Shown here piece by piece: positions 52,250 through 60,560 of a DNA stretch of 64,000 bases. The position numbers were made by a program, and so were the translations under genes. The stretch's first letter is position 1; each line of letters starts with the position of its first letter. The stretch spans positions 935,001-999,000 of the forward strand of contig NZ_JONW01000005.1 in the NCBI RefSeq assembly GCF_000712075.1. The letters are read 5' to 3'. Below the pieces are notes generated by a model. The model saw only the letters and a program-made list of their open reading frames with translations, had not been told where the DNA came from and did not search any database. The DNA is from Caulobacter sp. UNC358MFTsu5.1. GTDB lineage: Bacteria; Pseudomonadota; Alphaproteobacteria; Caulobacterales; Caulobacteraceae.

Positions 52250-53689
52250 CTACGCCTCGCGTTCGCCGCCCTTGACCATGAACAGCACGCAGAAGCCGGC
52301 CAGCAGCAGGGCCGCCACCGGCACGAAGCCGCCGACCTGGGTCTTGAACACCGCCGTGGCCAGGGCCACCAGCAGCGAGCCCAGCCACATGGTCGCCGTG
52401 CCCGACAGGGCGTAGAGCCCGAAGAAGGCCGCCGTCTTGTCGGGCGGGCACAGCCGGATCAGCAGGGTGCGGCTCGACGCGTACTGGGCGGTGACGAACA
52501 CCGCGATCAGCAGGCCCAGGCCCAGATAGATCAGCTCGGGCACGGTGCGGAACAGCGGCCCGTTCCAGACCGGCGCGTGGGCGGCCGGGTCGTAGGCCCA
52601 GAAATAGAGGATCTTCTCGCGCCCCATGCCCAGGCTGCACAGCAGCACCGCCAGCGAGCCCGCGATCTCCAGCTGCACGGCCTTGCGCGGGCCCAGCACC
52701 TTGTCGAACCACGGGGCGATCAGGCCGCCGCCCACGCCGAAGATGCTGAGCGAGATGCCGTAGGCCAGCATCTCCAGCGCGCCCCAGTGCATCAGGCCGG
52801 CGGCCAGCAGGCCGCCGAAGACCAGCAGGGCGGTCATGCCGTCGTTGTAGAGCAGCCGCCCGCCCAGGAAGAGGGCGATGTCGCGGTGGCCCTTCAGGTT
52901 GGCGAAGATGTCGCGCAGCATGCCGATGCCGTCCCGCGCGCTGGCCATCCAGCCGCGGCCGGTGCGGGCCGCGTCGGGGGTCCACAGGAAGAAGGGGATC
53001 GCGCCCAGCAGCATCACCGCCGCCGCCAGCGGGCCGGAAATCCGGCTGGGCTCGTTCTTGGCGGGGTCCAGGCCGAACAGCGGGGCGTGCGGCACGCCCG
53101 GCCAATCCACCTGGCCCGGCAGCACCATGCCCCACAGCATGAAGACCAGCAGGGCCACCGACAGGCCGTTGGCCACGGCGTAGCCGAGCCCGGAGATCAG
53201 GGCGGCGCGCCCGGGGGCCGTCCCGGCGGCCCGGCCCAGCAGCGAATTGCTCAGCACGTCGGCCAGATTGTAGGCCACGCCCAGCACGATCAGCAGGCCG
53301 CTGGTCACCCACAGCGGCAGGCCGCCGGCGGGCATGGCCCACCACAGGGCGACCAGGGCGGGGACCATCACGGCGGTCGTCAGGCCCAGCATCGACTTGC
53401 GCGGCCCGTACTGCTCGATCATCGCCCCGATCAGCGGCGCGGTCAGGGCGGTCAGCAGGCCGTAGATGGTCGAGATGTTGGCCACCACCGCCTGGCCCTG
53501 GACCGGATCGCCGACCAGCACCCGCGAGAAGTAGGGCGAGAAGATGTAGATGGTGATCAGGATCACATAGGGGTCTCGCGCCCCCTGCTGCAGGATCCAG
53601 GCGAGCGCGCCGCGCGACAGGCCCGACTTCAGCGGGGCGACCGGCTCGCCTTCGCTGGGGACCGCCGCGGCGGCCGAGAACTCACTCAT
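52250..53689 (-). CDS. UMF1/Atg22-like MFS transporter
   Basis: A 479-residue membrane protein with about twelve helices. It resembles the UMF1 (Atg22-like) branch of the major facilitator superfamily: GARDPYVILITIYIFSPYFSRVLVGDP near the start, IGAMIEQYGPRKSML loop, and CPPDKTAAFFGLYALSGTATMWLGSLLVA in the second half. Fungal relatives export amino acids from vacuoles; bacterial substrates are unknown. It lies 32 bp upstream of pabB on the same strand. Confidence 0.87.
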   Translation of the reverse strand: MSEFSAAAAVPSEGEPVAPLKSGLSRGALAWILQQGARDPYVILITIYIFSPYFSRVLVGDPVQGQAVVANISTIYGLLTALTAPLIGAMIEQYGPRKSMLGLTTAVMVPALVALWWAMPAGGLPLWVTSGLLIVLGVAYNLADVLSNSLLGRAAGTAPGRAALISGLGYAVANGLSVALLVFMLWGMVLPGQVDWPGVPHAPLFGLDPAKNEPSRISGPLAAAVMLLGAIPFFLWTPDAARTGRGWMASARDGIGMLRDIFANLKGHRDIALFLGGRLLYNDGMTALLVFGGLLAAGLMHWGALEMLAYGISLSIFGVGGGLIAPWFDKVLGPRKAVQLEIAGSLAVLLCSLGMGREKILYFWAYDPAAHAPVWNGPLFRTVPELIYLGLGLLIAVFVTAQYASSRTLLIRLCPPDKTAAFFGLYALSGTATMWLGSLLVALATAVFKTQVGGFVPVAALLLAGFCVLFMVKGGEREA

Positions 53690-53810
53690 GCGGTTCCACC
53701 CTCGTCACAGGGCCGTCGTCTGACGCGGCGGCTTGGGAGGAGCGTGGCGATTAAACGGGTGTTTGTCACGTCTGTTCGTGTTTCATCGGGCATGGCCGAA
53801 ACTGGACCAG

Positions 53811-54150
53811 CGGAATGTCCGCTGAGGGTGGTTAGGAGACCTCGGCTGGACCGAACACGGCATCGTGCCAGAACATGCTCGGCTTGCGAAACCAAGCGCG
53901 AGCGGCCCCCTCACCGAACAGTGCGAGTTGGCGCATATCCACGCCATACCGGTGGAACAACGCGATAAACTCCCTGAGTTCGCCGTCGTCCGGCGCACGC
54001 GACAGCGTGATTGTCAGGTTCGATCCGAGCCCATCGTAGCGAGCAACGCAGTCGATCCGATCTAGCCACGCGAAGAACGCGCCCTCATCCAAAGGGCTGT
54101 AGTAGATGACGCTGGTTGCAACGAAGGTCTGTGACGGGGCGGACATTCCG
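53811..54150. repeat. 12-bp perfect inverted repeats around a single small gene
   Basis: CGGAATGTCCGC at 53811-53822 and its exact complement GCGGACATTCCG at 54139-54150 enclose 340 bp that contain just one minus-strand gene. The right copy includes that gene's start codon. The AATGTCCG motif also occurs at 54786 and, as AATATCCG, at 55153. Confidence 0.75.
53832..54146 (-). CDS. Hypothetical protein between 12-bp inverted repeats
   Basis: A 104-residue protein not recognised. No signal or membrane segment; mixed alpha/beta pattern with the blocks VIYYSPLDEGAFFAWLDRID and DDGELREFIALFHRYGVDM and an aromatic-rich end (FRKPSMFWHDAVF). The start at 54146 is inside the right inverted repeat; longer in-frame starts upstream are a shadow of the neighbouring gene. 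Base composition is lower in GC than in flanking genes. Could be a small immunity-type or binding protein; this is only a guess from size and context. Confidence 0.6.
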   Translation of the reverse strand: MSAPSQTFVATSVIYYSPLDEGAFFAWLDRIDCVARYDGLGSNLTITLSRAPDDGELREFIALFHRYGVDMRQLALFGEGAARAWFRKPSMFWHDAVFGPAEVS

Positions 54151-54234
54151 CGACCATGCCTGGTCAAGGCAGCCGATTGCAACGTCCGCCTAGAGTGGAT
54201 TGCAGACCCGACCTCGCTAAGCCAAGCTCGGCAG

Positions 54235-54777
54235 ATGAAACGACCAACCGAACACGCGATCACAGGCTGGAAAGCGATCCTACTAGCGCCAATACTCATA
54301 CCAGTCGGGCTCATTGCGCAACTTTGGTCCAACGGGGAGAAACTGGATCGAACCCCGGAGGAAGTAGCCAAGTTTCTCCGCGACTTCTTGGCCGGCACCA
54401 GTGACGAATGGGGTTGGGACGGCTTTGAAACCACACCGATCAAGGACCCTGAACTCGATTGGGTGCGGAAGCGCGCCGCGATGGCAGCGCCGCCCAATCC
54501 AGATCTAGCGGTGCTTCGCGATCTGCTGACCGAGACAGAACAGATCATAGAGCAACGGGCAGGTGCTGCGCCGATCGGACTGGTCCAGCTATTCAGAGAT
54601 TCCGCTGCCGGCGCATCCTATCTGACTCTGCCTCTCCATCCTGGAAGAGGGACATGGGGCTGCGTCGCGAACACCATTCCACTCGACCAGATTATCGAGG
54701 GTTACAAAGGGCCGGACGTCAATCTCGACTTTGATGCCCAGGGCCGCCTGATTGGTATCGAAGTGCTCGCTGCATAG
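54235..54777 (+). CDS. Membrane-anchored hypothetical protein with DUF2283-like C-terminus
   Basis: A 180-residue protein in two parts. Residues 12-33 form one membrane helix (WKAILLAPILIPVGLIAQLW); the next 80 residues are hydrophilic with DEWGWDGFETTPIKDPELDWVRKRA, a pattern seen in other small hypothetical proteins. The end, from about residue 130, reads YLTLPLHPGRG...PDVNLDFDAQGRLIGIEVLA, matching the DUF2283 style (YDpxaD...vnlDfDxdGrlvGIEil). DUF2283 proteins are small and often near toxin-antitoxin genes. ATG at 54235 chosen because it precedes the helix; the frame is open to 54106. Confidence 0.6.
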   Translation: MKRPTEHAITGWKAILLAPILIPVGLIAQLWSNGEKLDRTPEEVAKFLRDFLAGTSDEWGWDGFETTPIKDPELDWVRKRAAMAAPPNPDLAVLRDLLTETEQIIEQRAGAAPIGLVQLFRDSAAGASYLTLPLHPGRGTWGCVANTIPLDQIIEGYKGPDVNLDFDAQGRLIGIEVLAA

Positions 54778-54785
54778 CCTCAGCT

Positions 54786-54812
54786 AATGTCCGACTAGGG
54801 TGGAAGTCGGGC
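54786..54812. repeat. AATGTCCG-type hairpin repeat
   Basis: AATGTCCGACTAGGGTGGAA followed by GTCGGGC forms a small hairpin (CCGACT/AGTCGG). Related copies lie at 53814-53835 (AATGTCCGCTGAGGGTGG) and 55153-55178 (AATATCCGACTTGGGTCG), bracketing the two plus-strand genes of this islet. Confidence 0.6.
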
Positions 54813-54835
54813 GCAACGCAAAGTAGCTTGGCCGC

Positions 54836-55150
54836 ATGCGTAACGCCAAACGTACACAGGATGGGGTCGTATCCGTCGATGGAGCCGAGTTCACTTGGCG
54901 GCTGCATCGCGAACCCCAGTGGTGCACGACAGACGGGTGGCGTGGGCTGGTATTAGCGGTGCGCCACGTGGACGGTCAGCGTGAGGCACTAGTCGAATGG
55001 CCAATGCCCAGGTCGGGTAGCCACAGCGTGCCATACCGCCAGCGGCCTAAGCTCGATACGCCGCTTCTGACCCAAGGTGTACGCACAGCCCTTGATGCAG
55101 GTTGGGACCCGCTTTCAAGAGGCAAAGCCGTGGCGGTGCTGGTCGAATAG
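54836..55150 (+). CDS. Hypothetical protein of the 54-kb islet
   Basis: A 104-residue soluble protein not recognised: MRNAKRTQDGVVSVDGAEFTW, then WRGLVLAVRHVDGQREALVEWPMP and a C-terminal GVRTALDAGWDPLSRGKAVAVLVE. No ribosome site is obvious upstream of the ATG. A segment near codon 55 (TCGAATGGCCAATGCCC) resembles the sequence across its own stop codon (TCGAATAGCCAATATCC), suggesting a partial internal duplication. Lower GC and unusual codons compared with neighbours suggest transfer. Confidence 0.55.
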   Translation: MRNAKRTQDGVVSVDGAEFTWRLHREPQWCTTDGWRGLVLAVRHVDGQREALVEWPMPRSGSHSVPYRQRPKLDTPLLTQGVRTALDAGWDPLSRGKAVAVLVE

Positions 55151-55184
55151 CCAATATCCGACTTGGGTCGTAAGCCGCCTCCCC

Positions 55185-55958
55185 CTACAGCAGAATACTC
55201 GCCCGCACGGCCTCGCGGCCCGCGGCGTCCAGGCCCACGGCCTGTTCCAGATAGCCGTCGAGCGAGCCGTGGCAGGCCTTCATCTCGGCCAGGGCCGTGG
55301 CCAGGTACTGGGCCTCGACGCCCATGGCCGCGCGCATGGCCGCGTCGGTGGGGCGGCGGCCCAGCTCGGCCTCCAGGCGGTCGGCCAGCTGCGGTCCGCG
55401 CCGGGCGAAGCGCTCCTCGTTGTTGGTCAGCAGGTAGTCGTCGACGATGTCGTCGTCGCCCACCCCGGCCAGGTGGTGGGTCAGGGCGGCCAGCAGGCCC
55501 GTGCGGTCCTTGCCCGCCGCGCAGTGGATCAGCACTGGGCCGCGCGCCGCGCCCAGGGCCTGGAAGTATCGGCGGAACAGGTCCAGGTGCCGCTCGGCGA
55601 ACGGGGCCCGGCGGTAGTACTCGACCAGGTAGCCGCGGATCGAGGCTTCCGACAGGTCGGACTCGCGCAGGAAGGCGTGCCAGGGGTCCTCGCCGGTGAC
55701 GCCCAGGTCGTTGTCGATCACCTCGGCGGCGAAACCGTCCCAGCGCCGCGACGGATCGCGCTCGCGCTCGTTGGGCCGGCGCAGGTCGACGATGGTGCGG
55801 AGGTTCAGCCCGGCCATGGCGACGAGGTCGTCGTCGGTGGCCTCGGCCTGGTGGGCGGCGCGGAACAGCAGCCCCTTCTTCAGCCGGCCCTGGCCGGCGG
55901 CGTAGTCGCCGAAATCGCGGAAGTTCTCGACGCCTTGCAGGACGATGTGACGGGTCAT
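55185..55958 (-). CDS. Tyrosine/serine phosphatase family protein
   Basis: A 257-residue protein phosphatase of the Y_phosphatase3 type. The active-site loop is HCAAGKDRTG with nucleophile Cys146 and Arg152; the N-terminal part has NFRDFGDYAAGQGRLKKGLLFRAAH and TIVDLRRPNERERDP. Relatives dephosphorylate phosphotyrosine or phosphoinositides. No signal peptide. It borders the islet on its left side and stands alone. Confidence 0.92.
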   Translation of the reverse strand: MTRHIVLQGVENFRDFGDYAAGQGRLKKGLLFRAAHQAEATDDDLVAMAGLNLRTIVDLRRPNERERDPSRRWDGFAAEVIDNDLGVTGEDPWHAFLRESDLSEASIRGYLVEYYRRAPFAERHLDLFRRYFQALGAARGPVLIHCAAGKDRTGLLAALTHHLAGVGDDDIVDDYLLTNNEERFARRGPQLADRLEAELGRRPTDAAMRAAMGVEAQYLATALAEMKACHGSLDGYLEQAVGLDAAGREAVRASILL

Positions 55959-56015
55959 GGCGCGCTTGTTAGCGCCCCAGGGTGACGAAAGCGAGACGGC
56001 CGTTACGGCGCGCCG

Positions 56016-56579
56016 TCACCCGCCGCGGGTGACCTCGACCGTGCGCCAGGCCGAGCGCGGATCGTGGGCGTAGGCGACCGAGCTCCAGCCGTCCTTTCGG
56101 GAGACATGCCAGCCGACGAACGGCCAGCCGGCCGGCTGGGTCAGGGTCCCCTGGTCGTCCGGCCGGCCCAGCGGCGCGCCCAGCACGATCTGGCCCGGAA
56201 GCGCGCCCGCCATGGCCCGGACGTCGTCCTGCTGGAAATAGACCCGGCACATCGACGTGCCGCCCGTGTCGCCGACCGCGATGAACGCCGGCCGGCCGCC
56301 CAGGGTCACCCGCTTGACCACCCGCCAGTCATCGGCGCCGTTCCCCCGCACCAGGGCGGGCACGGCGTCGCCGCGCACGGTCTCGCCGACCGAGCGGCGG
56401 GCCTCGCGCAGGATCGCGCGGGGCGAGGCCGGGGCGAAGCAGACGTCGCGCACGACGGCGACGGCGCTGGACCGCGTCACCTTGGGCGCGAGGTCGTCCA
56501 TCCTGTCGGAGGCGAAGCCCGCCCCCACGAACATGACGGCGGCGACGGACAGGGCGAGGGAAAGGACGTATCGGGCCAT
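56016..56579 (-). CDS. Secreted hypothetical protein
   Basis: A 187-residue protein with a signal peptide (MARYVLSLALSVAAVMFVGAGFA) and a mature region of mixed strands with two cysteines (VRDVCFAPASPRA, SMCRVYFQQDD) that may form a disulfide. It is not recognised as a named family. Start at 56579 begins the signal peptide; the longer frame uses a TTG. It is minus-strand, divergent from the hydrolase gene and 57 bp from the phosphatase. Function unknown. Confidence 0.75.
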   Translation of the reverse strand: MARYVLSLALSVAAVMFVGAGFASDRMDDLAPKVTRSSAVAVVRDVCFAPASPRAILREARRSVGETVRGDAVPALVRGNGADDWRVVKRVTLGGRPAFIAVGDTGGTSMCRVYFQQDDVRAMAGALPGQIVLGAPLGRPDDQGTLTQPAGWPFVGWHVSRKDGWSSVAYAHDPRSAWRTVEVTRGG

Positions 56580-56656
56580 GAACCGGAGGTTGTTCCGGCC
56601 CACCCTGGAAATCAAGAGGCTGGACCGTTCGGCCCCGGCCGCGCCACTCTGCCGCC

Positions 56657-57433
56657 ATGACCGACCTGCACCGCTTCCAGAGCTTCGACGGCGTCTCCAT
56701 CGGCTACCGCGTCCTGGGCGATCCGGCCGGCTGGCCGACCCTGATGCTGCACGGCTTCCTGGCCAGCGCCGAGACCAACTGGTTCCTGCCGGGGATCGCC
56801 GCCGCCGTGGCCGGTTCCCTCGCCAATGGCGGCCGGCGGGTGATCGCCCCCGACCTGCGCGGCCACGGGCGCTCGGACGCCCCGACCGATCCGGCCGCCT
56901 GGCCGCGCGACGTGCTGGCCCTGGACCAGGCGGCCCTGATCGCCCACCTGCATCTGAGGGACTACGACCTGGTCGGCTATTCGCTGGGCGCGCGGACGGC
57001 GGTGCGGATGCTGGTGCGCGGGGCGCGGCCCCGCAAGCTGGTCCTGGGCGGCATGGGCGACAGCGGGCTGATGGCGGCCGGGGCCCGGGCGGCGATGTTC
57101 GAGGACAGCATCCGCCACGGCGACGCGGCCAAGGACCCGCGCGCCGGCCGCCGGGTCCACGCGATGATGGCGGCGGGCGGACTGAAGCCCGAGGCCATGC
57201 TGGGCGTGCTGGCCTCGTTCGTGGCGACCTCGGCGGAAGAGATCGCGGCGATCGACGTGCCGACCCTGGTGGTGGCGGGGCAGCGCGACGACGACAACGG
57301 CTCGGTCGAGGGGCTGGCGGCGATGATGCCGGACGCGCGCGGGGTCAGGATCCCGGGGGATCACCTGAGCGCGGTGATGGAGCCGGCGCTGGCGGGGGTG
57401 ATCACAAGCTTTCTGGAGGACAGCGGCGGCTAA
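56657..57433 (+). CDS. Alpha/beta-fold hydrolase
   Basis: A 258-residue cytosolic hydrolase. Oxyanion motif LHGFLASAETNW, RGHGRSD, nucleophile elbow GYSLG with Ser109, acid near VPTLVVAGQRDDDN and histidine in IPGDHLSAV. The family covers esterases, lipases and C-C hydrolases; substrate cannot be inferred. It ends beside the palindromic element at 57434. Confidence 0.9.
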   Translation: MTDLHRFQSFDGVSIGYRVLGDPAGWPTLMLHGFLASAETNWFLPGIAAAVAGSLANGGRRVIAPDLRGHGRSDAPTDPAAWPRDVLALDQAALIAHLHLRDYDLVGYSLGARTAVRMLVRGARPRKLVLGGMGDSGLMAAGARAAMFEDSIRHGDAAKDPRAGRRVHAMMAAGGLKPEAMLGVLASFVATSAEEIAAIDVPTLVVAGQRDDDNGSVEGLAAMMPDARGVRIPGDHLSAVMEPALAGVITSFLEDSGG

Positions 57434-57543
57434 CACTTGCCCCCTACGGGTCGCTTCGCGACCGTCTTCCCCCGGAGGGGGGAAGAGCGCTCCGCCCCCT
57501 ACGGGGGCGGACAGGCGGCGAAGCCGTCAGGTGGGGGCAAGTG
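57434..57543. repeat. CCCCCTAC-type palindromic element, copy 3
   Basis: Ends CACTTGCCCCC (57434-57444) and GGGGGCAAGTG (57533-57543) are inverted copies enclosing inner hairpins GGTCGCTTCGCGACC and CCGCCCCCTACGGGGGCGG. It touches the hydrolase stop codon and lies just before the end of convergent amn. It belongs to the same broad class as 30920, 38449 and 63879. Confidence 0.8.
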
Positions 57544-57568
57544 GGTGGGCCACCTGCCCCCTTCATGA

Positions 57569-59023
57569 TCACCTGAACGGCGGCTCGTCGAACGCCCGCA
57601 GTTTCCGCGAGTGCAGGTTCGGGCCTTCTTCCAGCAGCAGCTTGCAGGTCAGGATGCCGATCTGCAGGTGTTGGCTGATCGCCCGCTCGTAGAATGCGTT
57701 CGCCTGGCCCGGCAGCTTGATCTCGCCGTGCAGCGGCTTGTCCGAGACGCACAGCAGCGTGCCGTACGGCACCCGGAAGCGGTAGCCCTGGGCGGCGATG
57801 GTGGCGCTTTCCATGTCGATGGCCACGGCCCGGCTCTGGTTGAAGCGCAGGGCCGAGAGGCTGTGGCGCAGTTCCCAGTTGCGGTCGTCGGTGGTGACCA
57901 CCGTGCCGGTGCGCAGGCGCTTCTTCAGTTCGGGGCCGGTGTCGCCGCTGATGGCCTTGGACGCGTCGTAGAGGGCGCGCTGGACCTCGGCGATCGACGG
58001 CACCGGGATCTCGGGCGGCAGCACCGCGTCCAGCACGTGGTCGTCACGCAGATAGGCGTGGGCCAGCACGTAGTCGCCGATGGTCTGGGTGTCGCGCAGG
58101 CCGCCGCAGTGGCCGATCATCAGCCAGGCCTGCGGGCGCAGCACGGCCAGGTGGTCGCAGATGGTCTTGGCGTTGGACGGGCCGACGCCGATGTTGACCA
58201 GGGTGATGCCCCGGCCGCCCGGGGCCATCAGGTGGTAGGCCGGCATCTGGTGCTTGCGCCAGGTCGACTCCGCCACCGCCAGTTCGGGATTGGCGGTGTT
58301 GGCGGTGATCATCAGACCGCCCGAGCAGGACAGCGCCTCATAGGGCGAGCCCTCTTGGCCCAGCTGCTCGATGCTCCAGCGCACGAACTCGTCCACATAG
58401 CGGTGGTAGTTCGTGAACAGGATGAACTGCTGCACGTGCTCGGCCGGGGCGCCCGTGTAGTGCTTCAGGCGGGCCAGGGAGAAGTCGGTGCGCAGGCCGT
58501 CGAACAGGGCCAGCGGCCGGGCCTCCTCCATCGCCGGGTTCCAGACCCCGTCGGCGATCTCGTCGCCGATGAAGGCCAGGTCGGTGGTCGGGAAGAAGCG
58601 GGCGATGTCCTCGCTGCGGACGTCGGCCTGGTTCAGGTCGATGCTGGCGTCCAGCACGTAGGGATAGGGGATCTCCTGGCTGGAGCGGTCGATCTCGATC
58701 TCGACGTCGAAATCGTTGAGCAGCAGGGTCAGCTGCTCGACCAGATAGTCCTTGAACTGCTCGGGCTTGGTGATGGTGGTGGCGTAGACGCCGGGCCGGC
58801 TGACGCGGGCGTACGACCGCGCCAGCTTGGGCGGCAGGGCCTCGGGGTCGTAGACCAGCCGAAGCTCGGGATAGGCGAACGTGCCGTCGAACCGCGTCTG
58901 CGGGTCGGGCCGGGTTCCATGTTCGAGATAGGCGCGAAGCGCGGTCCGCAGGGCGTCGACGGCGCGTTCGTATTCCTGATTGAGCCGCTCGACCGCGGCG
59001 ATTGCTTTTTCTTGGTTTGACAT
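57569..59023 (-). CDS. amn: AMP nucleosidase Amn
   Basis: Splits AMP into adenine and ribose 5-phosphate. The 484-residue protein has the N-terminal AMP nucleosidase domain (to about residue 190) and a C-terminal nucleoside-phosphorylase-like catalytic domain with TLVNIGVGPSNAKTICDHLAVLRP, MIGHCGGLRD and AVAIDMESATIAAQGYRFRVPYGTLLCVSDKPLHGE. Length and blocks match the E. coli enzyme. It controls adenine nucleotide pools. Divergent from the symporter. Confidence 0.97.
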   Translation of the reverse strand: MSNQEKAIAAVERLNQEYERAVDALRTALRAYLEHGTRPDPQTRFDGTFAYPELRLVYDPEALPPKLARSYARVSRPGVYATTITKPEQFKDYLVEQLTLLLNDFDVEIEIDRSSQEIPYPYVLDASIDLNQADVRSEDIARFFPTTDLAFIGDEIADGVWNPAMEEARPLALFDGLRTDFSLARLKHYTGAPAEHVQQFILFTNYHRYVDEFVRWSIEQLGQEGSPYEALSCSGGLMITANTANPELAVAESTWRKHQMPAYHLMAPGGRGITLVNIGVGPSNAKTICDHLAVLRPQAWLMIGHCGGLRDTQTIGDYVLAHAYLRDDHVLDAVLPPEIPVPSIAEVQRALYDASKAISGDTGPELKKRLRTGTVVTTDDRNWELRHSLSALRFNQSRAVAIDMESATIAAQGYRFRVPYGTLLCVSDKPLHGEIKLPGQANAFYERAISQHLQIGILTCKLLLEEGPNLHSRKLRAFDEPPFR

Positions 59024-59137
59024 GGCGCCCTATATCAGCGTTCCGCCGTCATTTCCAGGCCAGGGCCTGAAGGTGCGCTCCAGGGCATGGACGAAGCCCA
59101 ATTCGTCGGCCACAAGGGGCGCAATGACCCGCACGGC

Positions 59138-59166
59138 GACGTGAGGAGAAAGGCTTCTCCCACGTC
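59138..59166 (+). promoter_or_regulatory. Hairpin in the leader of the dicarboxylate symporter gene
   Basis: GACGTG and GGAGAA (59138-59150, one bulged A) pair with TTCTCC and CACGTC (59155-59166) around an AGGC loop, 12 pairs. It lies 55 bp upstream of the symporter ATG. No T tract follows, so it is more likely an mRNA leader structure or operator than a terminator. Confidence 0.4.
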
Positions 59167-59220
59167 TTACCAAGACGCCAAGACCATACGGTCGAGCCCG
59201 CGCGCTCGACGGGGGAGCCC

Positions 59221-60480
59221 ATGAATAGACGTTTCGCCTTCCTGATCATCGCCGCCATGGTCCTCGGGGTCCTGGTGGGCTGGGCCTGCAACCAGTACCT
59301 CGACGCCGCCCAGACCGCCGAGGCGGTCAAGTGGTTCAAGATGGGCACGGACCTGTTCCTGCGGCTGATCAAGATGATCATCGCCCCGCTGGTCTTCACC
59401 ACCCTGGTGGCCGGCATCGCCCACATGGAGGACGCCGCCGCCGTCGGCCGGATCGGCGCCAAGACCATGGGCTGGTTCATCAGCGCCTCGGCCGTGTCGC
59501 TGCTGCTGGGCCTGCTGATGGTGCACCTGCTGCACCCCGGCGCGGGCCTGGTGCTGAACGAGATGACCGACGTGGCCGCCAAGGCCCCGGCCGCCTCGAC
59601 CGAGACCTTCACCCTGCAGGGCTTCATCACCCACCTGGTGCCGGTGTCGATCTTCGACGCCCTGGCCAAGAACGAGATCCTGCAGATCGTGGTGTTCAGC
59701 GTGTTCGTCGGCACCGCCGTGGCCTCGCTGGACAACAAGGCCCCGCAGATCATGGAGCTGGCCGAACAGGGCGCCCAGATCATGCTGAAGGTCACCGGCT
59801 TCGTGATGAAGCTGGCCCCGCTGGCCATCTTCTGCGCCCTGGCCTCGACCATCGCCGACCAGGGCATCTCGATGCTGGTCGTCTACGGCAAGTTCGTGGT
59901 CGGCTTCTACGCCACCATGGGCACGCTGTGGCTGCTGCTGTTCCTGGCTGCCCTGCTGGTGCTGGGCAAGCGCGCCCTGCCGTTGTTCGGCGCGATCCGC
60001 GACCCGGCCCTGCTGGCCTTCTCGACCGCCAGCTCGGAAGCCGCCTATCCGCGCATCCTGGACGCCCTGCCCAAGCTGGGCATCCGCCGCCGCATCGTCT
60101 CGTTCGTCCTGCCGCTGGGCTATTCGTTCAACCTCGACGGCTCGATGCTCTACTGCACCTTCGCCACGGTCTTCATCCTGCAGGCCCACGGCGTGCACCT
60201 GACGGTCCAGCAGCAGATCTTCATGCTGCTGCTGCTGATGGTGACCTCCAAGGGCATCGCCGGCGTGCCGCGCGCCTCGCTGGTGGTGATCATGGCCACC
60301 CTCACCTATTTCGGCCTGCCCGAGACCTGGATCGCCCTGGTTCTGGGCGTCGACCACCTGCTGGACATGGGCCGCAGCGCCACCAACGTGGTCGGCAATT
60401 CGGTGGCCGCCGCGGTGGTCGCCAAGTGGGAGGGCGAGCTGGACGATCCGGAGCCGGAACCCGGGCCCGCAAAGGCCTAG
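59221..60480 (+). CDS. Dicarboxylate/amino acid:cation symporter (DAACS family)
   Basis: A 419-residue inner-membrane carrier of the GltP/DctA family. It has about eight helices plus two re-entrant loops: the serine-rich hairpin AFSTASSEAAYPRIL, the NLDGSMLY motif of TM7 and the second hairpin region KGIAGVPRASLVVIMATL, then DMGRSATNVVGNSVAA in TM8. The loop Ser/Thr and the Asn/Asp residues bind C4-dicarboxylates or Glu/Asp together with cations. A stem-loop is present in its leader. Exact substrate unknown. Confidence 0.93.
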   Translation: MNRRFAFLIIAAMVLGVLVGWACNQYLDAAQTAEAVKWFKMGTDLFLRLIKMIIAPLVFTTLVAGIAHMEDAAAVGRIGAKTMGWFISASAVSLLLGLLMVHLLHPGAGLVLNEMTDVAAKAPAASTETFTLQGFITHLVPVSIFDALAKNEILQIVVFSVFVGTAVASLDNKAPQIMELAEQGAQIMLKVTGFVMKLAPLAIFCALASTIADQGISMLVVYGKFVVGFYATMGTLWLLLFLAALLVLGKRALPLFGAIRDPALLAFSTASSEAAYPRILDALPKLGIRRRIVSFVLPLGYSFNLDGSMLYCTFATVFILQAHGVHLTVQQQIFMLLLLMVTSKGIAGVPRASLVVIMATLTYFGLPETWIALVLGVDHLLDMGRSATNVVGNSVAAAVVAKWEGELDDPEPEPGPAKA

Positions 60481-60560
60481 AACCCGTTAGCGTGGCAATT
60501 GACTTCGGGGGGGAGAGGACCAATCTCTCCCTCGAGGGACATTCGGTCAGGGAGACCGCC

